From assembly GCA_963795485.1 (NCBI GenBank), contig CAWCIL010000002.1:62001-126000 (forward strand): 64,000 nucleotides of DNA. Reading direction: 5' to 3'. The stretch is from AP-15 sp963795485. GTDB lineage: Bacteria > Pseudomonadota > Alphaproteobacteria > ATCC43930 > CGMCC-115725. The notes beneath the pieces were generated by a model. It had not been told where the DNA came from and did not search any database. It saw only the letters and a list, made by a program, of their open reading frames with translations. The position numbers and the translations under genes were made by a program. Shown piece by piece: positions 28,704 through 37,700 of this stretch; position 1 is the stretch's first letter; every line of letters begins with the position of its first letter.

Positions 28704-29579
28704 ACCCGGCTCACCACGCTGCGGCCAAAAATGCCGGCGGGCCGTACCATCAGCACCGCGACGATCACCAACAGCGCGATTGTCAGCTTCAGGTCGCGGC
28801 CGAAATAGGGGATGAACGTGGCGGCCAGATTTTCGATGATGCCGACGGCGAAGCCGCCGAGCACGGCGCCCCCCGGGCTCGTCAGCCCGCCCAGCACGGC
28901 GCCGGCAAAACCGTAAAGCAGCACGCCGAACATCATGTTTGGATCGAGAAACACGACCGGTGCGATCAGCATGCCGGCGACCGCGCCGATCGCCGCCGCA
29001 CATGCCCCAACCGAGCGCCGTCATCCAGCCGACCCGGATGCCGACCAGCCGCGCCGATTCCGGATTGGCGGCGGCGGCCCGCATCGCCAGGCCGAGCCGC
29101 GTGCCGCGGAAGAACAGGTAGACGAGCCCCAGCAACACGGCGGTGACGCCGATCATCCCGGCTTCATGCGCGTCGATCAGGACGCTGCCGAACAAGGGCT
29201 TGGTGCCGAACGGGGTCGGGAAGGTCTTGATCGTGTAGTCCCAGATATAGCCGTCGGCGCTGTTGAGAATGCTGAACAAGGCGAAGAAGGCGACGAGATT
29301 GGCGAGGATCGATGCGTGGTGCAACGGCTTGAACAAGATCCGCTCGATCGCGACACCGCCGATGAACGACAGGATCACAACCGCGACGAAGGCGACCCAA
29401 TACGGCGTGCCCCAGTGGATCAGCTGCCAGGCGACAAAGGTCGAAAATGTGGCCATCTCGCCTTGCGCGAAATTGAGGTGGTCGATCGCCAGAAAGATCA
29501 TGACCACCGCCAGCGCCATGCCGGCATAGATCGCGCCATTGGCGAGGCCGGCCATCACCTGCTGCAGCAATAATTGCAT
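28700..29579 (-). CDS. livH: ABC transporter permease LivH, frameshifted
   Basis: ATG 29579 (MQLLLQQVMAGLANGAIYAG) starts a typical LivH with AVVMIFLAIDHLNFAQGEMA, AIERILFKPLHHASILANLV and GLAMRAAAANPESARLVGIR, the cytoplasmic EAA-like loop that contacts the ATPases. A base is missing near 29003, after LGWGMC; the continuation MLIAPVVFLDPNMMFGVLLY and VRPAGIFGRSVVSRV is in another frame and ends at 28700, overlapping livM. It forms the inner-membrane channel with LivM. Confidence 0.87.
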
Positions 29580-29592
29580 CGAGCGTCCCTGC

Positions 29593-30303
29593 TCAATAAC
29601 CCAGATAGGCGCGCCGCACGCCCTCATCGGCGCCGATCGCCGCGGCCGGTCCGTCCAGCACGATGCGGCCGGTCTCGAGCAGATAGGCGTGCTCGGCGAG
29701 ATCGAGCGCCAGGGTCGCGTTCTGCTCGACGATCAGCATCGCCACGCCCGAATCCCGGTTGACCTGCCGCAGGATCTCGAACAATTCCTCGACGATCAGC
29801 GGCGCCAGGCCGAAGGAGGGCTCGTCGAGCAGCATCAGCCGCGGCCGCAGCATCAGTCCGCGGCCGACCGCGAGCATCTGCTGCTCGCCGCCGGACAGGG
29901 TTCCGGCCTGTTGCGTTCGCCGCTCCTTGAGCCGCGGAAAATGGTGGTAGACCTGCTCGATGTCGTGCGCGATCGCGGCGCGGTTGCGCCGGGTCATGGC
30001 GCCCAGCTGCAAATTCTCCTCGACCGTCAGGCGCACGAAGGTACCGCGGCCCTCGGGCACATGGGCGACGCCGAGCCGCACGATATCCTCAGTGGCGCGG
30101 CTGGCGATCGGCTTGCCGTCGAAGCTGATCTCGCCGGTCATCCGCACCATGCCGCATAGGGCGCGCAAGGTCGTCGTCTTGCCGGCGCCGTTGGCCCCGA
30201 GCAGGGTGACGATGCGGCCCTCGGCAAGCGCAAAATCGAGCCCGTGCAGCGCCTGGTTCTGGCCGTAGAATGCGCACAGCCGGCGCACCTCGAGCATCGT
30301 CAT
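29593..30303 (-). CDS. livF: ABC transporter ATP-binding protein LivF
   Basis: The protein is 236 residues with one ATPase domain: Walker A GANGAGKTTT, signature GTLSGGEQQMLAVGRGLM, Walker B LMLLDEPSFGLAPL and the H-loop region VAMLIVEQNATLAL. The C-terminus (DGPAAAIGADEGVRRAYLGY) is typical of LivF. ATG 30303 overlaps the livG stop (ATGA). It energises import with LivG. Confidence 0.93.
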   Translation of the reverse strand: MTMLEVRRLCAFYGQNQALHGLDFALAEGRIVTLLGANGAGKTTTLRALCGMVRMTGEISFDGKPIASRATEDIVRLGVAHVPEGRGTFVRLTVEENLQLGAMTRRNRAAIAHDIEQVYHHFPRLKERRTQQAGTLSGGEQQMLAVGRGLMLRPRLMLLDEPSFGLAPLIVEELFEILRQVNRDSGVAMLIVEQNATLALDLAEHAYLLETGRIVLDGPAAAIGADEGVRRAYLGY

Positions 30304-31103
30304 GCCGGCGCCGCCGCCGCGGCTTTCGGATTGCCGAGATAGGCCCGGATCACCGCCTCGTTCTGCTGCACTTCCGCCGGCGTCCCTTCGGCGATCTTGC
30401 GGCCGAAATCGAGCGCCACCACGATGTCGGAAACCGACATGACAAGGTTCATGTGATGCTCGACCAATAGCACCGTGACCCGCTCTTCGTCGCGCAGCCG
30501 GCGGATCAGCGCGCCCAACTCGCCGACCTCCTCATGGTTGAGCCCGCCCGCCGGCTCGTCGAGCAGCAACAGCTTGGGCCGCGCCGCGAGCGCACGGGCG
30601 AGCTCGACCCGCTTGCGGGTGCCGAGCGGCAGGCCCTCGGGCAAATCGTGCGCCACGGCGCGCAGCTCGAGCAGCTCGAGCAACCGCCAGACGGTCTCGT
30701 CGAGCGCCCGCTCCTGGCGGCGCACCCAGGGCAGATGCAAGGTGTCGCTGAGGAAATCGCTGCGGCTTTTCGCGTGACCGCCGATCCGCACATTGTCGAG
30801 CACCGATTGCTGCGGGAACAGCGCCAGGTTCTGAAAGGTGCGCGAGATGCCGATCTCGGCGATGCGATGCGCGGATCGGGCGAGCAGCGAGCGGCCCTCG
30901 AACCGGATGTCGCCGCTCGCCGGGGTGTAGAGCCGGCTCACGCAATTGAACAGCGTCGTCTTGCCGGCGCCGTTGGGTCCGATCAGCCCGAGGATCTGGC
31001 CCTCGTCGAGATCGAACGAGACGCCGTCGAGCGCCACGATGCCGCCGAACCGCACCACCACGTTGCTGACTTCGAGCAGCTTGGCAGGCGCGCCGCCGGT
31101 CAT
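30300..31103 (-). CDS. livG: ABC transporter ATP-binding protein LivG
   Basis: ATG 31103 (MTGGAPAKLLEVSNVVVRFG) is the sensible start, because in-frame codons upstream are Arg/Pro-rich and not LivG-like. Walker A is GPNGAGKTTL, followed by SRTFQNLALFPQQSVLDNV, a variant signature LPLGTRKRVELARALA, Walker B KLLLLDEPAGGLNHEE and the H-loop VTVLLVEHHMNLVM. It is the first gene of the operon livG-livF-livH-livM-SBP-SBP. The stop overlaps livF. Confidence 0.92.
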   Translation of the reverse strand: MTGGAPAKLLEVSNVVVRFGGIVALDGVSFDLDEGQILGLIGPNGAGKTTLFNCVSRLYTPASGDIRFEGRSLLARSAHRIAEIGISRTFQNLALFPQQSVLDNVRIGGHAKSRSDFLSDTLHLPWVRRQERALDETVWRLLELLELRAVAHDLPEGLPLGTRKRVELARALAARPKLLLLDEPAGGLNHEEVGELGALIRRLRDEERVTVLLVEHHMNLVMSVSDIVVALDFGRKIAEGTPAEVQQNEAVIRAYLGNPKAAAAAPA

Positions 31104-31388
31104 CGGCGCGGGCGGAGGACGCGGGCGGCATCGCCCGATATGCAGCACCGGCCGTGCACGCTCGCCATGCCTCCCGTTCATAAACTTTCGATTGCTATGC
31201 GAACCTGCCGACCTATCGATCGTCGCGTCAAGGCCGCGCCTCGGCCGTCAATCAGAGGCAAATGGTCATGGTTCGTTCTTGACATATCGGCTTGATGAGC
31301 GTATAAGATTTCTCTCGCTGAATTACCCGTACAGCAATGTTTTCGGTCGAAGACCTGCGGCGGGAGTGGCGTATCCGCGCGCGGCTAA
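31104..31388. other. Promoter-bearing intergenic region
   Basis: This region separates the divergent liv operon from the accessory island. It contains one strong top-strand promoter (31279-31307). No gene is seen between that promoter and the IS at 31389, so the natural target of the promoter has been displaced or lost. Confidence 0.5.
31279..31307 (+). promoter_or_regulatory. Strong sigma-70-type promoter facing the accessory island
   Basis: TTGACA at 31279-31284 and TATAAG at 31302-31307 are separated by exactly 17 bases. This is the best match to the housekeeping consensus in the window. It reads toward the IS5-family element and the toxin-like cluster beyond it. Confidence 0.7.
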
Positions 31389-32716
31389 CAGGCTGCTGAA
31401 AAAGGGGTTGATGAATTTGGGCATTGTGATCCCTTGGAGTAGGGAGGGGGTGACGATGCGCGGCGACGACGGGATTTGCGGCAGTCTTTTCAGCTATATA
31501 GATCTTGAGAAGCGGGTTCGAGCGGATCATCCGTTGCGGCTGATTTGGCAGATCGCCAACGCGGCGCTGCATGCGCTGTCTGGCGAGTTCGAAAAGCTGT
31601 ATTCGCCGATCGGGCGGGTCTCGATCCCGCCGGAGCGGCTGATACGGGCCTTGCTGCTGCAGGCGTTTTACTCGATCCGCTCGGAGCGGCAATTGGTTGA
31701 GCGGCTCGACCACGACCTGTTGTTCCGCTGGTTTGTCGGGCTCGGGCATCGAGGATGCGGTGTGGGATGCCACGACCTTCACCAAGAACCGCGACCGACT
31801 GTTGGATGGCGAGGTGGCCGGGCAGTTTCTCGCCGCGGTGCTGTCGCAAGACAAGGTCAAAGCCCTGTTGTCGAGCGATCATTTCTCGGTCAAGCCTGCC
31901 CGGCGCAGGCAGGGGGCACCTTGCTGGAAGCCTGGGCGAGCCCGAAGAGCTTTCGCCCAAAGGACGGCTCGGGCGAGCCACCCGGCCCGGGACGCAACGG
32001 CGAGCGGGACTTTCACGGCGCGCGTCGAACCAAGACACGCACGCCTCGACCACCGACCCCGACGCCCGTCTCTATCGTAAGGGGCCGGGCAAGGAGGCGC
32101 GGCTGTGTTTCATCGGCCACGCGCTGATGGAGAACCGCAATGGTTTGGTCATCGGCGCGGTGACGACCCGCGCTTCGGGCCATGCCGAGCGGCTGGCCGC
32201 ATTGGCGCTGATCGACCCGCATGCCGATCGTCCACAGCCGGTCACGCTCGGTGCCGACAAGGGCTACGATACCGGCGACTTTGTGATGGAGCTGCGCGAC
32301 AAGACGGTGACCCCGCATGTTGCCCAGAACCAAAACGGCCGGCGCTCGGCGATCGACGGCCGCACCACCCGGCATCCCGGCTATGCGGTCTCCAGCGTAT
32401 CCGCAAACGCATCGAAGAAGTTTTCGGCTGGGCCAAGACGGTGGCCGGCTTGCGCAAGATGCGCCATCGCGGGTTGCCCAAGGTCGATTGGCAATTCACC
32501 CTCGCCATGGCCGCCTACGATCTCATCGCCTGCCAAATTGCTCGCCGAGCCGTGTCGTGACCGGCCATCACACTCGCCGGCCAATATCCCCGCCCCGCTC
32601 GCCAACGCATACTCGCGACTGCGATGAAAAGCGCATCGAGCACTCATCGTAATCGCTCATGTCAAGCCTTCCGGGACCAGAAAAAACCGGAAAGCTCTCT
32701 CTTTTTTAGCAGCCTG
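31389..32716 (+). mobile_element. IS5-family insertion sequence, degraded, about 1328 bp
   Basis: The ends CAGGCTGCTGAAAAA (31389) and, inverted, CAGGCTGCTAAAAAA (ending 32716) match in 14 of 15 positions. CTAA flanks both sides (31385-31388 and 32717-32720), a target-site match in keeping with the YTAR preference of IS5-family elements. The transposase gene inside is broken in several places, so the element is probably immobile unless the breaks are sequence errors. Confidence 0.8.
31456..32560 (+). pseudogene. IS5-family transposase, multiple frame breaks
   Basis: ATG 31456 begins MRGDDGICGSLFSYIDLEKR with the DUF772 N-terminal domain (RLIRALLLQAFYSIRSERQL). The reading then needs shifts near 31742 (to GIEDAVWDATTFTKNRDRLL), 31905 (to GTLLEAWASPKSFRPKDGSG), 32045 (to DTHASTTDPDARLYRKGPGK) and 32395 (to RKRIEEVFGWAKTVAGL). 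Catalytic Asp and Glu positions are still visible in WDATTF, ADKGYDTG and IEEVFGW. Around 31896-31918 a small palindrome-containing insertion (GCCTGC/GCAGGC) replaces the expected codon between HFSV and GTLLEA. Confidence 0.8.
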
Positions 32717-32737
32717 CTAAAGCCCGTATACCGTGTG

Positions 32738-33632
32738 ATGACGATCACCGAGGAAGGGCTGGTGCTGGGCGCGGGAACCGTGCTGGCGAAATGGAAATGA
32801 CGAGGCAGCGATCCGGAATTGGCGCTCGATGGCGCAGAAGAGCGCATCTTGGCCCTGCTTGCCGCAGCCTACGGGCAGTCGATCGGACCCAGGGTGCTGG
32901 ATTGTATTCGTCGGGCTGCGCAGGCGTCGGCCGCAACGACCGCTGCCTCGCATCGATCCTTCTGGCGCTCGACGGTCTGACGCCGCTCGCAGAAGACGAG
33001 GGACCTTATCGCCTATCACTCGCGGAGCGGCTGAATCGAAGCCGGTATCCCTCTGCCGGAACTGATGGGGGCGATCGGGATGAGCCTGGCGCCGACCGCA
33101 ACGCGGAAAGCAGGGTTTAACGTCAACGAACCGCGGGTGCCGGCCGGAAACGGTAGCCAAAGCGGCGACTGGACGAACGGGAATGGGGCGACATCGGTCC
33201 CGGCAGCTGCCCGGACTCCGGCGGAAGAGGAGTTCTGGCCGAGGCGACTTCGACGAATTCTTCGACACCCTCTACCCTAATGTCCACGCGCTGGCCCAAA
33301 CGCTCGGCATCGACGAGACCTGGCTTCTCGGGCTTGCGGCTTACGAGAGCTTGGCTCGGTCCTCATGATCGGAACCTGAACAATCCGTTCGGCGTGACCC
33401 ATGCCGGCGGACCGAACGTGAACTACCCCTCAATCGCCGCGGCAGTGGCTTATTGGGAAGAGAAATACGGTCCAGTCGTGCGCGGCGCGAGCAGCCCGGA
33501 GGATTTCGCCCAACGCCTGTGGGGTGCGGGTACAACAGCGAGAACTCCGACTGGCGAACGCATCTTGTGAAAGTGATTCCAATCGGTCCCACTCACCTAG
33601 AGGTCTGGCAGTCCCGGCGAGGCGACCGATGA
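32738..33632 (+). pseudogene. Decayed effector-like protein: PRVPAGNG linker plus lysozyme/glucosaminidase-like domain
   Basis: The 5' end abuts the IS and several frames are needed. In order: VYRVMTITEEGLVLGAGTVL (ATG 32738), SDPELALDGAEERILALLAA, NDRCLASILLALDGLTPLAE, EAGIPLPELMGAIGMSL, then NEPRVPAGNGSQSGDWTNGN, and after a linker DFDEFFDTLYPNVHALAQTL, DETWLLGLAAYES, HDRNLNNPFGVTHAGGPNVN and AVAYWEEKYGPVV. The last part resembles a peptidoglycan-hydrolase (lysozyme-like) fold with a Glu in AAYES. From memory, the RVPAGNGxxSGxW linker recurs in Bradyrhizobium-type proteins whose C-terminal domains vary. The gene ends TGA 33630-33632 and overlaps the next ATG. Confidence 0.5.
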
Positions 33633-34197
33633 GGACTGATTGGTGTTTGCGTGCTTTTCTTTATCACAGTAATCTGACCGGCGGTCGCGAAAGAGTCCGA
33701 CGATCCCGGAAGGCGAATTAGCTTTCGGAGAACGATACTACCAAAACCTGGATTACGGATTCTTGGATAGAAATACCTGATAACTTATCCGGCTGTGTCA
33801 GCGAGGATGGTGCGAACCACGGGATAGCTATCCTTTTGGATCCTCGCTCCGACTGCCGGAGCGTGAACTTGACGCCACACGTTAACGTCTACGCAGATTA
33901 CAACCTGCCAGAAGCCGACACTCCGGAGCGGCTGGCACAGACCGATTGTCCTGATCGAGGAGCGCGGAGGGTCGTCTTTCTTGCACGGCTGGTTTTTGGA
34001 CGGTCGAAAAGCGGCCGGCTGCCGCAATTCTTCGTCTGGACAGGATTCTCGTCGATCTGTTCACCTTCCGGGGGGCTCGCTCAATCGTCGTCGGCGTCAA
34101 TATGCTCACCATTGCCGCTCGGTACGACCGCGATATGCGCGAGTTCCGCAGGATCGTGCGAAGCGTCCGCATCGCGCCGGACGGGCCAGGCAAATGA
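33629..34197 (+). pseudogene. Unrecognised gene coupled to the effector-like gene, frameshifted; immunity candidate
   Basis: ATG 33629 overlaps the upstream stop (ATGA). Readable pieces are TWITDSWIEIPDNLSGCVSE, NHGIAILLDPRSDC, HVNVYADYNLPEADTPERLA, IVLIEERGGSSFLHGWFLDG and, in a third frame, RILVDLFTFRGARSIVVGV then MLTIAARYDRDMREFRRIVR, ending at TGA 34195-34197. Joined it would be about 180 residues, soluble, with a beta-rich pattern and a final helix. I do not recognise the family. Small acidic soluble proteins in this position are often immunity proteins; that is inference from context only. Its stop again overlaps an ATG at 34194. Confidence 0.35.
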
Positions 34198-34425
34198 GCT
34201 CGGATGGCGGGAAAAGCCGTCGAAAAGACCAACACTCAGCCGCTGCACCGTCGATTGCAATCCGTCGAGTTGATCTGGCGAACCTTGATGTCGTGCAGGA
34301 AATCAGCGCTGAAGCCTGCATTGCCGGCCTGCGGGTGCTAGCGGGCGTTCGCTGTTGTTCGTCGTCAAATGCTATGATCGAACCAGCGGTTGATAGGAGG
34401 CGCATCGAGGTCGAACAGCGGTGGC

Positions 34426-34783
34426 GTGCGTCGAAAAGAGCTGCCTCACGCCCACCTTGCGGTCGTTGACCAGCGTAAGATCACTCACTATCTACTCTCC
34501 AGTGGTCATCCGGCCGGCCGTGCGAAATCCGCCTTCTTCCGGCGTTTCGGCTTTCGAGCGGTATCATGGCATCGTTTGCGCGATGCCCTCGTTGAACCAC
34601 GCGCATACGGCCGAAATCATCGCGGCGGCCGAGACCGAATTTGGCAGAAAGTATATGCTGGAAGGATCGCTGGTTTCGCCGAACGGACGTAACCCACGTG
34701 TTGTCAGCGTGTGGTTCGTAGCGAGCGGGAGTGTCGCGCCGCGATTGGTGACAGCCTATCCGGCATCGGAGGATAGAGGATGA
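34426..34783 (+). pseudogene. DUF6883-like protein (putative toxin), frameshifted
   Basis: From GTG 34426 one frame reads KELPHAHLAVVDQRKITHYL, GHPAGRAKSAFFRRFGFRAV and WHRLRDAL. After about 34585 another frame reads HAHTAEIIAAAETEFGRKYM, LEGSLVSPNGRNPRVVSVWF and APRLVTAYP, ending TGA 34781-34783. This is the pattern I associate with DUF6883, a small domain met alone or at the C-terminus of polymorphic toxins. A short frame at 34194-34469 (MSSDGGKSRRKDQHS) precedes it and may be its N-terminal extension. The stop overlaps the start of the DUF4926 gene. Confidence 0.55.
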
Positions 34784-35004
34784 TCCAGGAGTTCGATCCC
34801 GTAGTCCTGACCGAGAGCATCCCCGATGAAGGGCTGGAGTCGGGTGACGTAGGATGGGTGGTGCTGGTACACCGCGACGGCGCCGGCTTCGAGGTCGAAT
34901 TCATGACGCTGGCGGGCGCGACCGTCTCAGTAGTGACCGTTCCCGCTGGTGCGGTGCGGCCGGTCGCCCCAAGGGAAATTGCTCACGCGCGAATGGTGGC
35001 ATGA
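34780..35004 (+). CDS. DUF4926 domain protein (putative partner/immunity)
   Basis: The protein is 74 residues and intact. MIQEFDPVVLTESIPDEGLE, DVGWVVLVHRDGAGFEVEFM and VSVVTVPAGAVRPV match the small SH3-like DUF4926 fold. The ATG overlaps the stop of the DUF6883 gene (ATGA), a tight coupling expected of a toxin/antidote or toxin/immunity pair. I recall DUF6883 and DUF4926 genes being adjacent elsewhere, but the biochemical relation is unproven. Confidence 0.75.
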   Translation: MIQEFDPVVLTESIPDEGLESGDVGWVVLVHRDGAGFEVEFMTLAGATVSVVTVPAGAVRPVAPREIAHARMVA

Positions 35005-35175
35005 GCGCAATCGCACGACCGGCAACATCTATTAATCCTCAGCACGTTAGATCACGCACCACATGCTCGACTGCGGCGAGCGCTGAGAGCGCCGTGGCAC
35101 GGTCACATACTTGCCCAAGACAAGCGGCCCGTCCCGGATGACTCTCGACAACTTGAGAAGGACAGCGCGGCATGG

Positions 35176-36629
35176 CTAAATCTGTTGGACGAGCTTTTTT
35201 TTCAGTAATTCGTTGACCAGCGCAGGATTGGCCTTCCCCTGGGTCGCCTTCATGACTTGGCCGACGAAAAAGCCGTAGAGCTTTTCGCGGCCGGCGCGGT
35301 ATTCGGCGAGCTTTTCGGGCTGGGCGGCGAGCACCGCGTCGATCGCCGTCGCGATCGCGTCCCCGTCGGTGACCTGGCGCAGCCCTTTCGCTTCGACGAT
35401 CGCGGCGGGGTCGGCGCCGGTCGCGATCATCTCGGCGAACACGTCCTTGGCGAGCCGGCCGGAGATCGTGCCGTCGGCGACGAGGTCGATCAGCATGCCC
35501 AATTGTTCGGGCGCCACCGGCGATTGCTCGATCCCGACCCCCAAGCGGTGCAACGCGCCGAACAGATCGCCGGTGACCCAGTTGGCCGCGGATTTGGGGT
35601 CGCGGCCCTCGGCGACGCGCTCGAAAAACAACGCACTCGCCTGCTCGGCGACCAGCACCGCCGCATCCTCGGGCGACAGGCCGAGGGCCGAGACGAAGCG
35701 CGCCTTTTTCGCGTCGGGCAGTTCCGGCAATTCGGCGCGCAGCCCCTCGACCCAGGCGCGGTCGAGGACCAGCGGCAACAAATCGGGGTCGGGGAAATAG
35801 CGGTAGTCGTGCGCCTCCTCCTTGGAGCGCATCGGCCGGGTGATGCCGCGGGCGACATCGAAGAGCCGCGTCTGCTGCGCGACCCTGCCGCCCTCCTCGA
35901 GCAATTCGACCTGGCGGCGCGCCTCGTACTCGATCGCCTGCATCACATAGCGCACCGAGTTGACGTTTTTGATCTCGCAGCGGGTGCCGTAGGGCTCGCC
36001 CGGCTGGCGCACCGAGACGTTGGCGTCGCAGCGCATCGAGCCCTCGTCCATGTTGCCGTCGCAGGTGCCGAGATAGCGCAGGATCGAGCGCAGTTTGCGC
36101 AGATAGATCCCGGCCTCCTCGGCGCTCCTCAGATCGGGCTCGGAGACGATCTCCATCAGCCCGACCCCGGCGCGGTTCAGATCGACATAGGTCAGGCTCG
36201 GATGCTGGTCGTGCAGGCTCTTGCCGGCGTCCTGCTCGAGATGCAGCCGGGTGATGCCGATCTCGCGCTCGGCTGCCGTCGGGCATGTCGAGCACGACCC
36301 GGCCATGGCCGACGACCGGCTGCAGATATTGCGAGATCTGGTAGCCGGCCGGCAGGTCCGGGTAGAAATAGTTCTTGCGGTCGAACACGCTGGTCAGATT
36401 GATCTCGGCGTCGAGGCCGAGCCCGGTCCTGACCGCCTGCTCGACGCAATGGCGGTTGATGACCGGCAGCATGCCCGGAAACGCGGCGTCGACCGGCGAG
36501 ACCTGGGTGTTCGGCTCGGCCCCGAACGCGGTCGCCGCCCCCGAAAACAGTTTCGCCTTCGAGACGATCTGGGCATGGACCTCGAGCCCGATCACGACCT
36601 CCCACGGCCCGCTGCTTGCCTTCGATCAT
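35176..36629 (-). CDS. gatB: Asp-tRNA(Asn)/Glu-tRNA(Gln) amidotransferase subunit B, two frameshifts
   Basis: GatB binds misacylated tRNA and activates the acyl group for transamidation within the GatCAB complex. ATG 36629 begins MIEG; the frame changes near 36615 to give SSGPWEVVIGLEVHAQIVSK, and again near 36275 to give REIGITRLHLEQDAGKSLHD. Family marks include FDRKNYFYPDLPAGYQISQY, VDLNRAGVGLMEIVSEPDL, GSMRCDANVSVR and YRYFPDPDLLPLV. The YqeY-like tail ends GKANPALVNELLKKKLVQ. An essential gene such as this is unlikely to be a true double frameshift mutant. It is separated from gatCA by about 1 kb. Confidence 0.93.
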
Positions 36630-37359
36630 CGCCACGCTCCGACAAACAAAGAAAGATAGGGGCAAAGCTTGGATTATTCGCGGTTGGGTCCCCAGGAATA
36701 GGCACGATAACAGGAGACGCGGACAGGAGCACATGTCGATACGATCTAAGGCCGCTCCGGGCGCTAGAGACAAATGCATCATACGCAAGATTGCTCCAAC
36801 CGCGACGGAAGACTTCCGTTGCAAATCAGGAGGACCTGCGGCGCATCACGGCGAGCACTGCACGATCACCAATGAACACTTGTCGAGCCGACGGGGCGTC
36901 TTGTGCGGAGACGCCTTATCGGACACCTCTGGCAAATGAAGTCCAATCGGCTCGTAGAACGTATAGACAGCCAAAGCGCCCGATCAGGTGCGCCCGGAAC
37001 TTGTAGCCATTAAATGCGAACGTGTCATGCACCAGTCATTCTTTAACGGTTGAGCCTCGGTCCTAGCGATCAACGTCCGCGCGCGTAAGCTCGATCCCGG
37101 AAGACATCGGAACTCCCCAAAGTAACGCCGGGGGAGTAACCCTGATTTCCTGTTCATCTGGTCGCCGATAGCCAATAACTCAAGGAAAAGTCCTTTTACG
37201 ATGCGCTCGACAGCGCGAGATATGCGGGACCCTTCGAGGTCAATTGCCGGCTTGTCCGATTAGATAAATTCCGACCTCGAACTCGCAACGATCAACAAGT
37301 CTGGACTCTGATTGTATAACGACAACAGAAGACGCTGCGATTGCGGTCAGTGCAAACGC
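36630..37359. other. Low-GC intergenic segment inside the gat locus
   Basis: About 730 bases are clearly less GC-rich than the flanking gat genes. Short bottom-strand readings such as HDTFAFNGYKFRAHLIGRF near 36990-37030 may be gene debris, but nothing is complete. No tRNA, terminator or repeat ends were found. Confidence 0.4.
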
Positions 37360-37676
37360 TCATATTACTTTTCCGAGCAGTTTTTCCCGAGAAGCTCGGC
37401 CTTTATTGCGACTGGCGATCGTCAACCACCGCCGAAAATATTCGTCGTCCTTTTGGAAGCTTTGCAATGCAATCATGGCACGCAGGAACTGTCCACATGT
37501 TAATCGGGTAACGGTTGTTGCGAAATAACAATCTCGGAGGAACGTGGTCATCTGTGAGGGGATTCATTTCTCCACAGTATGTACACACGCCGATATCGCA
37601 TAGAGATTTGCTCCGCAGTCAAATAAGAGCCCCCCACCTGCGCGTGGTGAATGTCCGGGTCGGCCGACGCTGGCAT
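37360..37676 (-). pseudogene. HNH-endonuclease-like zinc protein, frameshifted and short
   Basis: From ATG 37676 (MPASADPDIHHAQVGGSYLT) a frame change leads to VCTYCGEMNPLTDDHVPPRL, LFRN and NMWTVPACHDC; another change gives FQKDDEYFRRWLTIASRN and a short tail. Two Cys pairs (CTYC and CHDC) and DDHVPP are the zinc-knuckle and first-His features of HNH proteins, and DDEYFR follows as in related hypothetical proteins. At about 105 residues it lacks the usual C-terminus. It sits between gatA and gatB, where no gene is expected. Confidence 0.5.
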
Positions 37677-37700
37677 AGCGCAGACTCGACGTAGATCGCC

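Noticed and set aside
36984..37175. Bottom-strand open frame of 63 codons in the gat spacer
   Set aside because: It has no ribosome-binding site, no recognisable domain, and competes with another short bottom-strand reading; it is not supportable as a gene.
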